Source of the DNA: a virus
Virus record (IMG/VR): IMGVR_UViG_3300027800_000347
Location: 1-64,000 of that record
Direction: 5' to 3' (one strand)
DNA: 64,000 nt
Below are positions 14,904 to 23,401 of this stretch, piece after piece; within the stretch, counting starts at the first letter, position 1, and the number at the start of each line of letters is the position of its first letter. A program made the translations under genes and the position numbers. The notes under the pieces were generated by a model. The model saw only the letters and a list, made by a program, of their open reading frames with translations, did not search any database and was not told the DNA's origin.

Positions 14904-15626
14904 TCAATCAATCTCCCTGGCCGCCCAAATGACCCTGCCAATAATTTCAAAATCGTCTCCCTCCACAACGGGGGCCGGACGTGTCTGGTCCGCGTCGGAA
15001 ACGATTGCGATTGCCCCCGCTGTCCCGGTGAGTCTTTTTACATACATCTGCCCGTTATGCCTGATGTAGTATATTTTCCCATCCGAAAACGAAGCCCGGG
15101 CCGGAGAAACGAGTACCAGGGATCCATCCGGAATGGTCGGGTGCATGCTGTCGCCAAAGGCTTTGACGCAGAACAAATCTCTGTCGCTCGACGCCTTTGA
15201 AATCAGCCAGTCGCGGCGAAATTGCAGGTGGTATTTGACCGTGCGCCCGGTCTCCATGGAACCGCCCCCCATGGATCCTGTGGCTTCGCGCAAAGGGACG
15301 CTGACGAACTCGCCGTATTCGCCCGACGCCTCGGCGACGACAACGGGAGACGGGATGGTTACGTCACCGGCCGCGTACTGGTAAAGGTTGCGCGCTTCCA
15401 TCCCTAGAGCGGCAGCCACCTTGAGGGCGAAATTTCGGCTGATCGTTTTCCTGCCGCGCAGCGCCGCGTTGACATGCTCCTTCCGATAGCCCGTCAAATT
15501 GGCCAATTCCAATTGGGTAATCCCGCGCTCATCCATGATGGACAGGCAGTTTCTCCGAAAAATGTCGTCCGACTTGTCTTCCATGGTTTTTTTCACCACT
15601 CGCCGCTGAAATTCGCAATAAGTCAT
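14904..15626 (-). CDS. CI-like repressor (XRE + S24 peptidase domain)
   Basis: A 240-aa lysogeny repressor. Residues about 15-80 form an XRE helix-turn-helix (GITQLELANLTGYRKEHVNAALRG); about 140-235 is an S24/LexA-type self-cleavage domain with catalytic Ser in FGDSMHPTIPDGSLVLV and Lys in YVKRLTG. Self-cleavage stimulated by RecA would make the prophage SOS-inducible. I place the start at 15626 because GAGG lies five bases upstream; an earlier ATG at 15656 would fall inside the operator. Its operators are inferred to be the ATCAAAAAGAT sites at 13427, 13461, 15652 and 15685. Confidence 0.93.
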   Translation of the reverse strand: MTYCEFQRRVVKKTMEDKSDDIFRRNCLSIMDERGITQLELANLTGYRKEHVNAALRGRKTISRNFALKVAAALGMEARNLYQYAAGDVTIPSPVVVAEASGEYGEFVSVPLREATGSMGGGSMETGRTVKYHLQFRRDWLISKASSDRDLFCVKAFGDSMHPTIPDGSLVLVSPARASFSDGKIYYIRHNGQMYVKRLTGTAGAIAIVSDADQTRPAPVVEGDDFEIIGRVIWAAREID

Positions 15627-15640
15627 TTTGACCTCGTTCG

Positions 15641-15669
15641 TTGACAGGGAAATCAAAAAGATTTACTGT
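15641..15669 (+). promoter_or_regulatory. Early-right promoter (pR-like)
   Basis: Perfect -35 TTGACA (15641-15646), 17-bp spacer and -10 TACTGT (15664-15669). The spacer contains ATCAAAAAGAT five bases after the -35 and one base before the -10, the same layout as in the leftward promoter. The expected start point is about 15676, the A of the Cro-like start codon. Confidence 0.85.
15652..15662. promoter_or_regulatory. Repressor operator OR1
   Basis: ATCAAAAAGAT within the pR spacer, identical to both left operators. Confidence 0.65.
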
Positions 15670-15675
15670 GCGCAC

Positions 15676-15882
15676 ATGAAAGAAATCAAAAAGACTCAGC
15701 GGCAGGCGGCCCATGCCTTGGGGGTCTCTTATGTCTATCTCAACTCTGTCCTCTGCGGACGGCGACGCCCGTCCGCCGTTCTTGCCAGGAGAATTGAGGA
15801 AGAGATGTCCATCCCCAAGGAAACCTTGCGGCCAGATGTCTTCGCGCCCGCCCCCGCCCAGCCCCAGGAGGCCCAACCGTGA
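15676..15882 (+). CDS. Cro-like helix-turn-helix regulator
   Basis: A 68-aa DNA-binding protein with a single XRE-type HTH (TQRQAAHALGVSYVYLNSVLCG, about 8-29) and a basic recognition region followed by a Pro-rich tail. It is the first rightward gene, divergent from the repressor, as cro is in lambdoid phages. There is no Shine-Dalgarno site, and the -10 of pR ends only six bases before the ATG, so the message is probably leaderless. The operator-like ATCAAAAAGAC at 15685 lies inside its first codons. Confidence 0.8.
   Translation: MKEIKKTQRQAAHALGVSYVYLNSVLCGRRRPSAVLARRIEEEMSIPKETLRPDVFAPAPAQPQEAQP
15685..15695. promoter_or_regulatory. Repressor operator OR2 (variant, inside Cro-like gene)
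   Basis: ATCAAAAAGAC, one mismatch from the core, 33 bp downstream of OR1, mirroring the 34-bp spacing of the left pair. It overlaps codons 4-7 of the Cro-like gene. Confidence 0.5.
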
Positions 15883-16100
15883 CCGTCCTGGATTGCCGCA
15901 CATGCTCCCATGCCCAGGAATGGGCACCGGGGCATTTCAACTGCCAAGTCGAGTTCCCGGCATGGGCCTTGGCCCGGCGTCGGCCCGTTCCGCATATCTG
16001 GGTTGAGGGCGGCCGTGTCCTGTTCGACCGCGCCGACTATGGGCCTTCCGAGATGACCCGCTGCGGGCTGCATCAGCCGCGGCATGAGGAACAGCCGTGA
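15879..16100 (+). CDS. Small Cys-containing protein, GTG start
   Basis: A 73-aa protein starting at a GTG that overlaps the Cro-like stop (GTGA). CRTCSHAQEWAPGHFNCQV plus a Cys/His near the C-terminus (CGLHQPRHE) suggests one zinc site. Early-right operon member of unknown function. Confidence 0.55.
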   Translation: MTVLDCRTCSHAQEWAPGHFNCQVEFPAWALARRRPVPHIWVEGGRVLFDRADYGPSEMTRCGLHQPRHEEQP

Positions 16101-16354
16101 CCAGCATTCTCACCTGTGTCGTCTGCGGCGGCCCGCCTCCCGGTGCGCGCATCGTCCATACGCTGTTCGTGTGCCGGGCCTGCCTGGAGAAGATCGAGGA
16201 TTTTCCGGACGCGGCGGTCTGCTTCTGGTGCCGCGAGGATACGCAGGTCCACCATTTCCCCGGGGTTCGCGGGGCTGGCGGGCTTCCGACGTGCCGGGCC
16301 TGCCGGGACAGTTTCGTGAAGCTGGCCCGGGAACTTGAAACCACGAGGGTATGA
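16097..16354 (+). CDS. Double zinc-ribbon protein, GTG start
   Basis: An 85-aa protein with four CxxC pairs: CVVC, CRAC, CFWC, CRAC at about 7-10, 26-29, 42-45 and 65-68, plus a His-His-Phe-Pro between them. Two interleaved zinc sites are likely. It starts with GTG overlapping the upstream stop. Role unknown. Confidence 0.6.
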   Translation: MTSILTCVVCGGPPPGARIVHTLFVCRACLEKIEDFPDAAVCFWCREDTQVHHFPGVRGAGGLPTCRACRDSFVKLARELETTRV

Positions 16355-16357
16355 ACC

Positions 16358-16636
16358 ATGACCACCACAGAACTCCTGCAGGAACTCCTCGCCGTGGCGA
16401 AGGGCATCCGCGCCGACCTCGCCGAGATCAGGCGAAGCACGCAAATGAGCGCCGGGGAGGCGACGGAACATTTCATCGGGGTCCAGCCGTCGCAGCCGTG
16501 GCCCAGGGCGAAGATGCAGGGCGAGGACAATCCCTCCGCGTGCGGGCTGTCCCGGTCTGATTTTGCCGAGCTTTGCCAGGACGTGAAGGACATCCATTTG
16601 GAACTCGTCGAGATCAGGCGCGGAGGGAGCCGGTAA
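16358..16636 (+). CDS. Hypothetical helical protein
   Basis: A 92-aa protein starting MTTTELLQELLAVAKGIRADLAEIRRS; the N-terminal helix motif is repeated at the C-terminus (LCQDVKDIHLELVEIRRG), which suggests an internal duplication giving an antiparallel coiled coil. It overlaps the next gene (TAATG). No known family. Confidence 0.55.
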   Translation: MTTTELLQELLAVAKGIRADLAEIRRSTQMSAGEATEHFIGVQPSQPWPRAKMQGEDNPSACGLSRSDFAELCQDVKDIHLELVEIRRGGSR

Positions 16637-16818
16637 TGACCTCCATCACGATCAAACTGGACAGGGCGCTGCGGGAGGAACTGCGGGAGGCCCAAAACCA
16701 CGCCTTTGGTGGAGAAGTGTCCCGCGCCCTTAGGGGGGCATTTCCGGAATATTTTAATCGTTACAATAAGTTGTCCTTGGCCCTGGACCTTTCCACGGTC
16801 ACTTTTTCCCGGGACTAG
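16636..16818 (+). CDS. Small DNA-binding-like protein
   Basis: A 60-aa protein starting MTSITIKLDRALREELREAQN: a beta strand followed by an amphipathic helix, the opening of a ribbon-helix-helix fold. The second half is less typical. The start overlaps the upstream stop. A transcriptional regulator is possible. Confidence 0.45.
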   Translation: MTSITIKLDRALREELREAQNHAFGGEVSRALRGAFPEYFNRYNKLSLALDLSTVTFSRD

Positions 16819-16821
16819 CTT

Positions 16822-17136
16822 ATGCGCCACGACCGCACCGGACGCATCTATCACGACCCCGTTTCCTGCCCGGCCCATGTCGTCGAGTCCGGAGACATGC
16901 ACCGCTGCACGGTCTGCGGGGCCGAGACGAGGGCAGAAGGCCGGTTGCTCAAGACGTGGTTTGAATATCATGGCCTGTGTCCACTCCGGGCAGCGCAAGC
17001 TGGTACATCACGCCCCCTGGCCATCGCTCCAATACCATCCCGGAAGCCCGCGCAAGCATCGCTTCCAGGCTTGTGCCCGGCGGGGCATGGAACCGGCGCC
17101 AGAAAATTTCGGCGGCGCGAATCACGCGCATCGTGA
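16822..17136 (+). CDS. Zinc-ribbon-like protein (C-terminal part uncertain)
   Basis: A reading of 104 aa starting MRHDRTGRIYHDPVSCPAH. Residues 1-55 look genuine, with CTVCGAETRAEGRLL and a final HGLCPLR forming a zinc-ribbon-like pattern. The remainder is Pro/Arg-rich and coincides with a credible gene on the opposite strand (16949-17188). Either the two genes overlap tail to tail or one of them is not expressed. Confidence 0.4.
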   Translation: MRHDRTGRIYHDPVSCPAHVVESGDMHRCTVCGAETRAEGRLLKTWFEYHGLCPLRAAQAGTSRPLAIAPIPSRKPAQASLPGLCPAGHGTGARKFRRRESRAS

Positions 17137-17188
17137 CCAGCAGGCACCCAGGCTCACGCTCGACGGTAACGGATAGGCTGTTGTCCAT
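16949..17188 (-). CDS. Small hypothetical protein on opposite strand
   Basis: A 79-aa reading with normal protein character: MDNSLSVTVEREPGCLLVTMRV, an amphipathic centre and a hydrophobic strand (MVLERWPGGVMYQLAL). It lacks a clear ribosome site and opposes the early-right operon. It may be a small independently transcribed gene or a fortuitous frame. Confidence 0.35.
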   Translation of the reverse strand: MDNSLSVTVEREPGCLLVTMRVIRAAEIFWRRFHAPPGTSLEAMLARASGMVLERWPGGVMYQLALPGVDTGHDIQTTS

Positions 17189-17247
17189 GGTGAGAGCGTA
17201 GGGGCTAAAATGGCCCCTTCAAAAGAAAAAATACCGGGGAAAGTTCC

Positions 17248-17748
17248 ATGGAAGGCAAAGAAGATCGGGAAGAGCGCAAAAAGCATTTCAGGCTTTCGGC
17301 GCATATTCTCTACGACATTTTCCGCATCCGCAAGATCGTGAACCCCTACGAAGCCGAGGACGCAACGGGGATTCCGGCATCAACATGGAATAAATACATC
17401 TTGGGCGAGACTCCTTGCCCGCCGGAGGCGTTTGCGTTGCTCTATGCATCATTTCCGCCTGCCCGCCCGGCGCTTTATCGCATCATCTGCCCGGCTGGGT
17501 TTGCACTCATCAAGAGCGGCGAAGATCGCCCGGCGCTTACCGAGTTGCGGGCTTGCAGCACCATGACGGACATAGCGTCATCCCTTGGGAAGGTGGCTGA
17601 CAAAATCAAGTCCGCGCTCGACGACGACGGGAGGCTTTCTCGGAAAGAACTCCTGGAAATCATGGAATCCACCGTGGGAGTGCATGAGGTCATCGTGGGG
17701 CTTTTACATGGAGCGGAGAACGCCATCACAGCGCAGGCACGGCGATGA
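17248..17748 (+). CDS. Phage regulatory protein, CII/CP76-like (tentative)
   Basis: A 166-aa protein with an N-terminal HTH-like region (YEAEDATGIPASTWNKYILGETPCPPEAFALL, about 34-65) and a long helical C-terminal half (TDIASSLGKVADKIKSALDDDGRLSRKELLEIM). Length, layout and location in the early-right operon resemble the phage CII/CP76 regulatory family; sequence support is moderate. GGGGAAAG lies upstream of the ATG. Confidence 0.5.
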   Translation: MEGKEDREERKKHFRLSAHILYDIFRIRKIVNPYEAEDATGIPASTWNKYILGETPCPPEAFALLYASFPPARPALYRIICPAGFALIKSGEDRPALTELRACSTMTDIASSLGKVADKIKSALDDDGRLSRKELLEIMESTVGVHEVIVGLLHGAENAITAQARR

Positions 17749-18734
17749 TCGGCCAGCAGATGCCCGCGTCCTTCGACACGGCCCGTGGACGTGAGCCGAC
17801 GCTATGCCGGGCCGGGATCGCCGCAGAAAAAAACGGGCTCAAGCTGGCCACGGGCAGCCGGTTCCTGTGCCCACGCCTCGGACCGATGACGCGCGAGAAG
17901 TGTCTTGGGAATTTTCAGGCCGGGCATTCGGCCTGCACCACGGGCTTCGTCTGCGGGATTGGCAGACTTGAGGCCGAAAAGGAGGGATTGGACGTGGGCT
18001 ACAACACAAAGAAAGGCGACTGCGCGTGCGGCACCAAGGATGTGCAACTCGACAAGCACGGACGGTGCTACAAATGCCAAGCTGCTATCCGGGAAGAGGC
18101 CCGCAGGCTTGCCAGGATGACGCCTGCCGCTTCCGAGGACGCTACGCCGCCCGTTGCCCCGAGCGAGGCCGCGCCGTCCATTCAGGCGGTGCAGGGCGGG
18201 TGTCCGGCGGACCTGCAGGACGATCCGGACCTGTCGGACGATCTGGATTTGCCGGACGCGGGCTATGCGCCGGGCGTGACGGCAGTGGTCGAGACGCTGC
18301 CGCCTGAGGGCCAGCTTGTCGGGGACGAAGATCCGGTGCCCGGGGACTGCCAGGGTTGGCCGGAAACGGCCGGCACGCTGGTCATCGACGGGATGGAGTT
18401 TGAGGTCATCCCTTCCGGTAAAAACGCCAGCATCGGGCGTCCTGTCGTTTCCTTCCGGTCTGCCGCCATCGCCTTTTCCGCCGACGCCGTGCGCAAGCAT
18501 GGCCTGGACAAATACAGCCACGTCCGCATGCACAAGGCCCCTGGCGCGGTCTGCTTCGAGGTCATGGCCAAGCCCGGGGCGAATGCCCGCAAGCTGCACC
18601 GCCAACAAAAAGACGCGGCGTCCCTCGCCTGCACGATCCACAATCTCAAGGACATTTTCCCGGGGCTGACCGGGAGGCGGTTTGATCTGGAGGCAACGGG
18701 TCGGCCGGGCTTCTTTCTGGCGAGGGTGGGATGA
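17745..18734 (+). CDS. Unknown protein with zinc ribbon
   Basis: A 329-aa protein. The first 60 residues carry scattered Cys (FLCPRLGPM, EKCLGNFQAGHSACTTGFVC), followed by a compact zinc ribbon CACGTKDVQLDKHGRCYKC near 93-111, an acidic Pro/Asp-rich linker (about 125-200) and a globular C-terminal domain that ends FLARVG. It overlaps the C5-methyltransferase gene by 4 bp, so an associated role is possible. No family recognised. Confidence 0.5.
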   Translation: MIGQQMPASFDTARGREPTLCRAGIAAEKNGLKLATGSRFLCPRLGPMTREKCLGNFQAGHSACTTGFVCGIGRLEAEKEGLDVGYNTKKGDCACGTKDVQLDKHGRCYKCQAAIREEARRLARMTPAASEDATPPVAPSEAAPSIQAVQGGCPADLQDDPDLSDDLDLPDAGYAPGVTAVVETLPPEGQLVGDEDPVPGDCQGWPETAGTLVIDGMEFEVIPSGKNASIGRPVVSFRSAAIAFSADAVRKHGLDKYSHVRMHKAPGAVCFEVMAKPGANARKLHRQQKDAASLACTIHNLKDIFPGLTGRRFDLEATGRPGFFLARVG

Positions 18735-20551
18735 TGCTGGATCTGTTCGGCGGACAATACGGCGGCCCGGGCCATGGCGACGAGCTCATCATCGATTCGT
18801 TCGCCGGGGGCGGCGGGGCGTCAACGGGGATCAAGTCCGCTCTCGGGCGCGATCCGGATGTGGCGCTCAACCATGACCCCATCGCCCTGGCCATCCACCG
18901 GGCCAACCACCCCGGCAGTCGCCACTACTGCCAGGACATCTTTTCCGTCGAGCCGAACCACGTCACGAACGGCCGCCCGGTGGGGTTGTTGTGGGCCAGT
19001 CCGGACTGCACTCATTTTTCCAAGGCCAAGGGCGGCGCGCCGAAGCGGGATGCAAAAATCCGCGACCTCGCGTGGGCCGTCGTGAAGTGGGCCAAGCAGG
19101 CCCGGCCCCGGGTCATCATCTTGGAAAACGTGGAGGAATTCGCCACCTGGGGACCGCTCACCGACCGGGGCGAGATCATCAAGGGCCGGGCGGGCGAGAC
19201 GTTCCGGGCTTGGCTGCGGCAGTTGCGACGCCTCGGATACCGGGTTGAGTACCGGGAGCTTCGGGCCTGTGACTACGGGGCCCCGACGATCCGCAAGCGG
19301 TTTTTCCTCATCGCCCGTTGCGACGGTCAGCCCATCGTCTGGCCGAAGCCGACCCCTCGGCCGGAAGCCGTGAACGAGGACGGGGTTGTCACGAAATGGG
19401 CGACAGGTCACGGCCTCACGTTGAAAGATTTGCAGCGGCTTCCTTCGTACCGCACGGCGGCGGACATCATTGACTGGTCCATCCCGTGCCCGTCGATCTT
19501 CGAGCGCAAGCGGCCGTTGGCTGAAAATACCCTGCGCCGCATTGCCGAGGGCATCAGGCGGTACGTCATCAATGCGGCCGAACCGTTCATCGTGACCTAC
19601 TACGGGCCGAAGCGGGTCGGGGATTTTCGGGGCAACGGCATCGAGGAGATGCTTGGGACGCAAACCACGGAAAACCGGCACGCCCTGGTGACGCCGTACA
19701 TCGTCAAGCCGAACCACGCATACCCGCATTTTCGGGGGAACTCGGTTGATGAGCCGCTGCGCACCGTGACCGCGAGCGAACCGGGCTTTGCCCTTGCGGC
19801 TCCGGTTTTGGTTGGGGCGGGAGGCCCGGTCTACGGGGGAAAACCCCACCCGGTAGATCGGCCCATGAACACGCTCATGACCGAAAATCACCACGCCCTG
19901 GTGTCCGCCTTCCTGGCCCAGCACAACGGCGGCCCTCGCAACGACCGGTTGGCCGGGCGCCCTGCGGATGCGCCCATGTCCACGATCACGGCCACGGGCA
20001 GCCAGCAAGGCCTTGTGGCGGTCCATGTGCAACGCGATTTCGGCAACAGCGTCGGGCACCCGGCGTCCTCCCCATGCGGGACGGTGACATCCGGGGGTGG
20101 CGGCAAGTCCAGCTTGGTCGCTTCGCACCTGGTCAAGTTGCGCGGCACATGCCGACACGGCCAGGCCGCAACCGACCCCATGCCCACGGTCACGGCCGGG
20201 GGGATGCACATCGGCGAGGTGCGGGCGTTTCTGGTTAAGTATTTCGGGTGCGGCATCGGGCAGGATGCGCGCGATCCGCTCCATACGGTCACGACCAAGG
20301 ACCGCTTTGGCCTCGTGACCGTCCAGGGCGAGGACTACATCATCGCGGACATCGGCCTGCGCATGCTCACGCCCCGGGAGCTGTTTTTGGCCCAAGGATT
20401 CCCGCCGGATTACGTCATCGATCCCGTCTACAACGGCAAGCCGCTCCCGAAGTCCAAGCAGGTCAGGGCATGCGGAAACTCTGTGTGCCCGCCGCTGGCG
20501 GAGGCCCTGGTGCGCGCGAACTGCCACGACATGGCGGAGGTTGCGCCGTGA
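18731..20551 (+). CDS. C5-cytosine DNA methyltransferase with repeat-built recognition region
   Basis: A 606-aa SAM-dependent cytosine-5 methyltransferase. Motif I is FAGGGGAST (24-32), motif [17 protein letters not shown] with nucleophile Cys93, motif VI ENVEEF (132-137), and the late motifs ([30 protein letters not shown]) close the C-terminus. Between about 290 and 550 lie roughly seven imperfect 35-45-residue repeats, each with P-x-x-TVT-like and (A/G)LV-like elements, where a normal enzyme has its target-recognition domain. Phage methyltransferases protect DNA from host restriction. It overlaps both neighbours by 4 bp. Confidence 0.88.
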   Translation: MMLDLFGGQYGGPGHGDELIIDSFAGGGGASTGIKSALGRDPDVALNHDPIALAIHRANHPGSRHYCQDIFSVEPNHVTNGRPVGLLWASPDCTHFSKAKGGAPKRDAKIRDLAWAVVKWAKQARPRVIILENVEEFATWGPLTDRGEIIKGRAGETFRAWLRQLRRLGYRVEYRELRACDYGAPTIRKRFFLIARCDGQPIVWPKPTPRPEAVNEDGVVTKWATGHGLTLKDLQRLPSYRTAADIIDWSIPCPSIFERKRPLAENTLRRIAEGIRRYVINAAEPFIVTYYGPKRVGDFRGNGIEEMLGTQTTENRHALVTPYIVKPNHAYPHFRGNSVDEPLRTVTASEPGFALAAPVLVGAGGPVYGGKPHPVDRPMNTLMTENHHALVSAFLAQHNGGPRNDRLAGRPADAPMSTITATGSQQGLVAVHVQRDFGNSVGHPASSPCGTVTSGGGGKSSLVASHLVKLRGTCRHGQAATDPMPTVTAGGMHIGEVRAFLVKYFGCGIGQDARDPLHTVTTKDRFGLVTVQGEDYIIADIGLRMLTPRELFLAQGFPPDYVIDPVYNGKPLPKSKQVRACGNSVCPPLAEALVRANCHDMAEVAP

Positions 20552-21597
20552 CCACAATCCACCACGGCGACGCCTTGTCCGTCCTACGGACACTGCCGGC
20601 CGAATCCGTCCAGTGCGTCGTGACCAGTCCCCCTTACTGGGGGCTTAGGGATTACGGCGTGGACGGGCAGTTGGGCCTGGAGTCCATGCCGGACTGCCAC
20701 GCCCGGGCCACGGGGCAGCCCTGCGGCAGGTGCTACGTGTGCCGGATGCTGGACGTGTTTCGCGAGGTCCGGCGCGTGTTGCGGCGGGACGGCACGGCCT
20801 GGATCAATATGGGGGACAGCTATTCGGTGGGCACCAACGACAGCAAGTCGTTTAGACGCGACAAGATTCAATCCGTGCCGCCGTATCGGAAGGCCTTGGG
20901 TCTCCCAGCTAAAAATTTGATCGGGATGCCCTGGCGACTGGCCTTGGCCATGCAGGCCGACGGCTGGATTTTGCGCAGCGACATCATCTGGCACAAGCCC
21001 ACGGCCATGCCCGAGGCGGTTAAGGACCGGCCAACGACGGCGCACGAGCATTTGTTTCTACTCTCACGCTCGGCATCCTACCACTACGATGCTGCCGCTA
21101 TCCAGGAACCGGTGACGGGCGGAGCGCAGTCTCGCGGCAACGGACTCCATAAAAAAGTCCAGAAAGTCCCCGGCGGTTGGGACACTGCGCCGGGAGCGCA
21201 CGGCACGGTCCACCGCGAGGGCCGAAGCGCCCCGGAATACCGGCCGCGTCAAAACGCATCCTTTTCTGCGGCCGTTTGCGGGCTGGTGGAGACGCGCAAC
21301 CGGCGCACGGTCTGGACGATCCCGGCCGCTAGGTTTTCGGAAGCCCATTTCGCCACATTTCCTTCGGACTTGGTCACTCCCTGCATCCTGGCCGGGTGCC
21401 CGGCGGGCGGCGTGGTGCTGGACCCGTTTTGCGGCAGCGGCACCACGGGTCTGGTGGCCCGGCAGCTCGGCCGGGAGTTTGTCGGCATCGAACTGAACCC
21501 GGACTACGTCCGTATGGCCGCGGCCCGCATCGAGCGCGAGACGGGTTTGCTTGGCCCGGTGCGGGTTGTAGCGGAAAAGCAGGAGGCGACGGCATGA
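20548..21597 (+). CDS. Beta-class N4-cytosine/N6-adenine DNA methyltransferase
   Basis: A 349-aa enzyme starting at a GTG that overlaps the C5-methyltransferase stop. It reads [17 protein letters not shown] and has catalytic motif TSPPYWGL (26-33) before the SAM-binding motif [12 protein letters not shown] (about 295-306), the beta-class order. Between them lies a target-recognition region with Cys pairs ([16 protein letters not shown]). SPPY occurs in both N4-C and N6-A enzymes, so the modified base cannot be fixed. With the neighbour it gives the phage two modification specificities. Confidence 0.88.
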   Translation: MTTIHHGDALSVLRTLPAESVQCVVTSPPYWGLRDYGVDGQLGLESMPDCHARATGQPCGRCYVCRMLDVFREVRRVLRRDGTAWINMGDSYSVGTNDSKSFRRDKIQSVPPYRKALGLPAKNLIGMPWRLALAMQADGWILRSDIIWHKPTAMPEAVKDRPTTAHEHLFLLSRSASYHYDAAAIQEPVTGGAQSRGNGLHKKVQKVPGGWDTAPGAHGTVHREGRSAPEYRPRQNASFSAAVCGLVETRNRRTVWTIPAARFSEAHFATFPSDLVTPCILAGCPAGGVVLDPFCGSGTTGLVARQLGREFVGIELNPDYVRMAAARIERETGLLGPVRVVAEKQEATA

Positions 21598-21707
21598 GAC
21601 GGCAGGGTAGACAACAACGCCGGGGGAGCGCCGGGCGCTACCGGGTGGAGAAAAACCCCATCCTGCGCCTTTTGGCGCGGATGATGGAGTGGTGCAGGGG
21701 GAGATGA
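21594..21707 (+). CDS. 37-aa basic protein
   Basis: A short Arg-rich reading ([21 protein letters not shown]...) coupled to both neighbours by ATGA overlaps. Its extreme basicity suggests RNA or DNA contact. Support is coupling only. Confidence 0.4.
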   Translation: MRRQGRQQRRGSAGRYRVEKNPILRLLARMMEWCRGR

Positions 21708-22066
21708 TGAGCGAAACAGGGGCCAAGCAAGCAGAAATGCTTGAACAGTTTTTCGGAGACTATGACGTGCCGCAAGAGCCATTTCAGAAGGCGCTTACCG
21801 TATCTACTCCGATACGACAGGTATACGCCAAGTGGCTGACTTGCGCGTCCAGGTTTTACGAAGAAATCATAGGCGCAAATCAGTGGGTTGTGTGGTGGAC
21901 CGATATGGACACGCCGCTATATGAAGAAATTTCAGCAGAGGACTTTTCTTCCCGGTTCGTTCTTGAGTCGCAAGCCCCGCCATCCATGAAACACGTGTAT
22001 GACGCCATGCCGACTTATGAACAATGGTGCGACATGCACAATACGGATGAAGAGTCTCCGCAATGA
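21707..22066 (+). CDS. Hypothetical protein
   Basis: A 119-aa acidic protein starting [19 protein letters not shown] with GGGGG at good spacing. Aromatic-rich middle (NQWVVWWTDMDTPLYEE). No family recognised. It overlaps the MazG-like gene by 4 bp. Confidence 0.55.
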   Translation: MSETGAKQAEMLEQFFGDYDVPQEPFQKALTVSTPIRQVYAKWLTCASRFYEEIIGANQWVVWWTDMDTPLYEEISAEDFSSRFVLESQAPPSMKHVYDAMPTYEQWCDMHNTDEESPQ

Positions 22067-22461
22067 GTGATTCCGACGCCGAACGCATTTCCCGCCTTGA
22101 GCGGCAAATAACCGACCTTCAGGACCGGAACACCGAACTCGTGGAGCGGCGCCGTGAACTCAAGCGGCAGCTTCACGGGCCGAGCGAAATCTACGAGGCC
22201 GCCATTGCAGTCTTTGGGGCCGACGCGCAGCTTGAAATAGCCGTCGAAGAGTGCGGGGAGGTCATCGTGGCCATCAAGCACCATGGCCGCAAGCGCGTCT
22301 TGCCATCTATCGTCGCCGAAGAGATTGCCGACGCCATGATAGCCCTGGGGCAGGCACGGCTGATCGTCGGGACCGTGCTTGTGGATGCCTTCACAGAATC
22401 GAAGCTGCGGCGGCTACAGGCCAGGGTGAAGGAAGCTGGAGGGGGGAAGGCGAATGGCTAA
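22063..22461 (+). CDS. MazG-like nucleotide pyrophosphohydrolase
   Basis: A 132-aa protein: an N-terminal coiled coil (1-40, RISRLERQITDLQDRNTELVERR) and an all-helical MazG-type core with acidic metal-binding signatures ECGEVI (about 62-67) and EEIADAMI (about 86-93). MazG-like enzymes hydrolyse NTPs or dNTPs and phage versions can alter nucleotide pools. The coiled coil is an addition to the usual small core. Confidence 0.7.
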   Translation: MSDSDAERISRLERQITDLQDRNTELVERRRELKRQLHGPSEIYEAAIAVFGADAQLEIAVEECGEVIVAIKHHGRKRVLPSIVAEEIADAMIALGQARLIVGTVLVDAFTESKLRRLQARVKEAGGGKANG

Positions 22462-23401
22462 GGCCCCGGCGTTTCAGTTCTACGCCAAGGACTGGCTCGA
22501 CATGCGTGTCATGCGCATGAGTTTTGAGGCCCAGGGCGTCTACATCCGTCTCTTGGCCCACATCTGGGCCGACACGGACACGCAATTTTCCATCGAGAAC
22601 AACTCAAAAATGCTCTCCAGAATGATCGGAATAAGTGAGAAAAAATTCAAAAAAATCTTCGCGGAGATTCAATGGCCGAATGACCCAATTTTCATTTTAG
22701 AGGGCGGGCTTCTGGTGTCGAAACGACTCCGAAAAGAGAAGGAAAAGCAAGTAAAAATAAGCATTAAGCGTTCTGCGGCCGCCCAAACTAGATGGGAGCC
22801 AGACGATGCAAATGCATATGCAAATGCAAAGCAAATGGAATGCAAACGGCATGCTCTTCAGTCTTCCTCTTCTTTTTCAGAGAAAGAAAAGAATAAAGAA
22901 ACACCCCCCCCTCCCCCCTCGCGGGGGGTGACGCGACCGCCTGCGGCGGATCGCGAGTTTGACGAATTTTGGCAGGCGTACCCCAAGCGAAAGTCGAGAG
23001 GGCAGGCCAAGAAGACTTGGGACAAGCTTCGGCGCGAGAAAAGGCTACCGCCGCTTTCCACGATCCTACACGCCATAGCAGCCGCAAAGGCGGGCCATGA
23101 TTGGCAAAAGGACGGCGGACAGTACATCCCGCACCCCTCGACCTGGCTTAACGACGAGGGTTGGGAGGACGAGCACACTTCGGCGCTGGTTGCTCAAGTC
23201 GCTCGTCAGGGATCTTTCCCTTTGACCCCACGGCAACAGCAAACAGAGCGACTCAGGGGAATGGCTATCGCCCTGAAAAACAGAGAGGCGAACGGAAATG
23301 GCGCAAATCACGCGGGAGGATGTGGCGGCGATGCTGATGCGCTTCTCGGTGTTCTACCGGGACCAGGATGTGAACGAGGAAACCCTGGCGATCCTCGTTG
23401 A
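22454..23401 (+). CDS. DUF1376-type replication initiator-like protein
   Basis: A 315-aa protein with an N-terminal DUF1376 winged-helix domain (APAFQFYAKDWLDMRVMRMSFEAQGVYIRLL, about 4-95), a variable Ser/Pro-rich linker encoded by a C-homopolymer tract near 22906, and a C-terminal DnaD/O-like module (FDEFWQAYPKRKSRGQAKKTWDKL ... GGQYIPHPSTWLND, about 173-240). Such proteins serve as phage replisome organisers analogous to lambda O. The final 35 residues are low-complexity and overlap the next gene by 104 bp. Confidence 0.75.
   Translation: MAKAPAFQFYAKDWLDMRVMRMSFEAQGVYIRLLAHIWADTDTQFSIENNSKMLSRMIGISEKKFKKIFAEIQWPNDPIFILEGGLLVSKRLRKEKEKQVKISIKRSAAAQTRWEPDDANAYANAKQMECKRHALQSSSSFSEKEKNKETPPPPPSRGVTRPPAADREFDEFWQAYPKRKSRGQAKKTWDKLRREKRLPPLSTILHAIAAAKAGHDWQKDGGQYIPHPSTWLNDEGWEDEHTSALVAQVARQGSFPLTPRQQQTERLRGMAIALKNREANGNGANHAGGCGGDADALLGVLPGPGCERGNPGDPR

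Noticed and set aside
22895-22925. Phase-variable homopolymer in the replication gene
   Set aside because: The C-tracts encode the Pro-rich linker and could slip, but nothing in the sequence shows selection for variation and the gene is intact.
22454-23401. Frameshift or fusion at the end of the initiator-like gene
   Set aside because: The 104-bp overlap with the loader-like gene is unusual, but both frames are open and the C-terminal extension is merely low-complexity; no evidence for an error.
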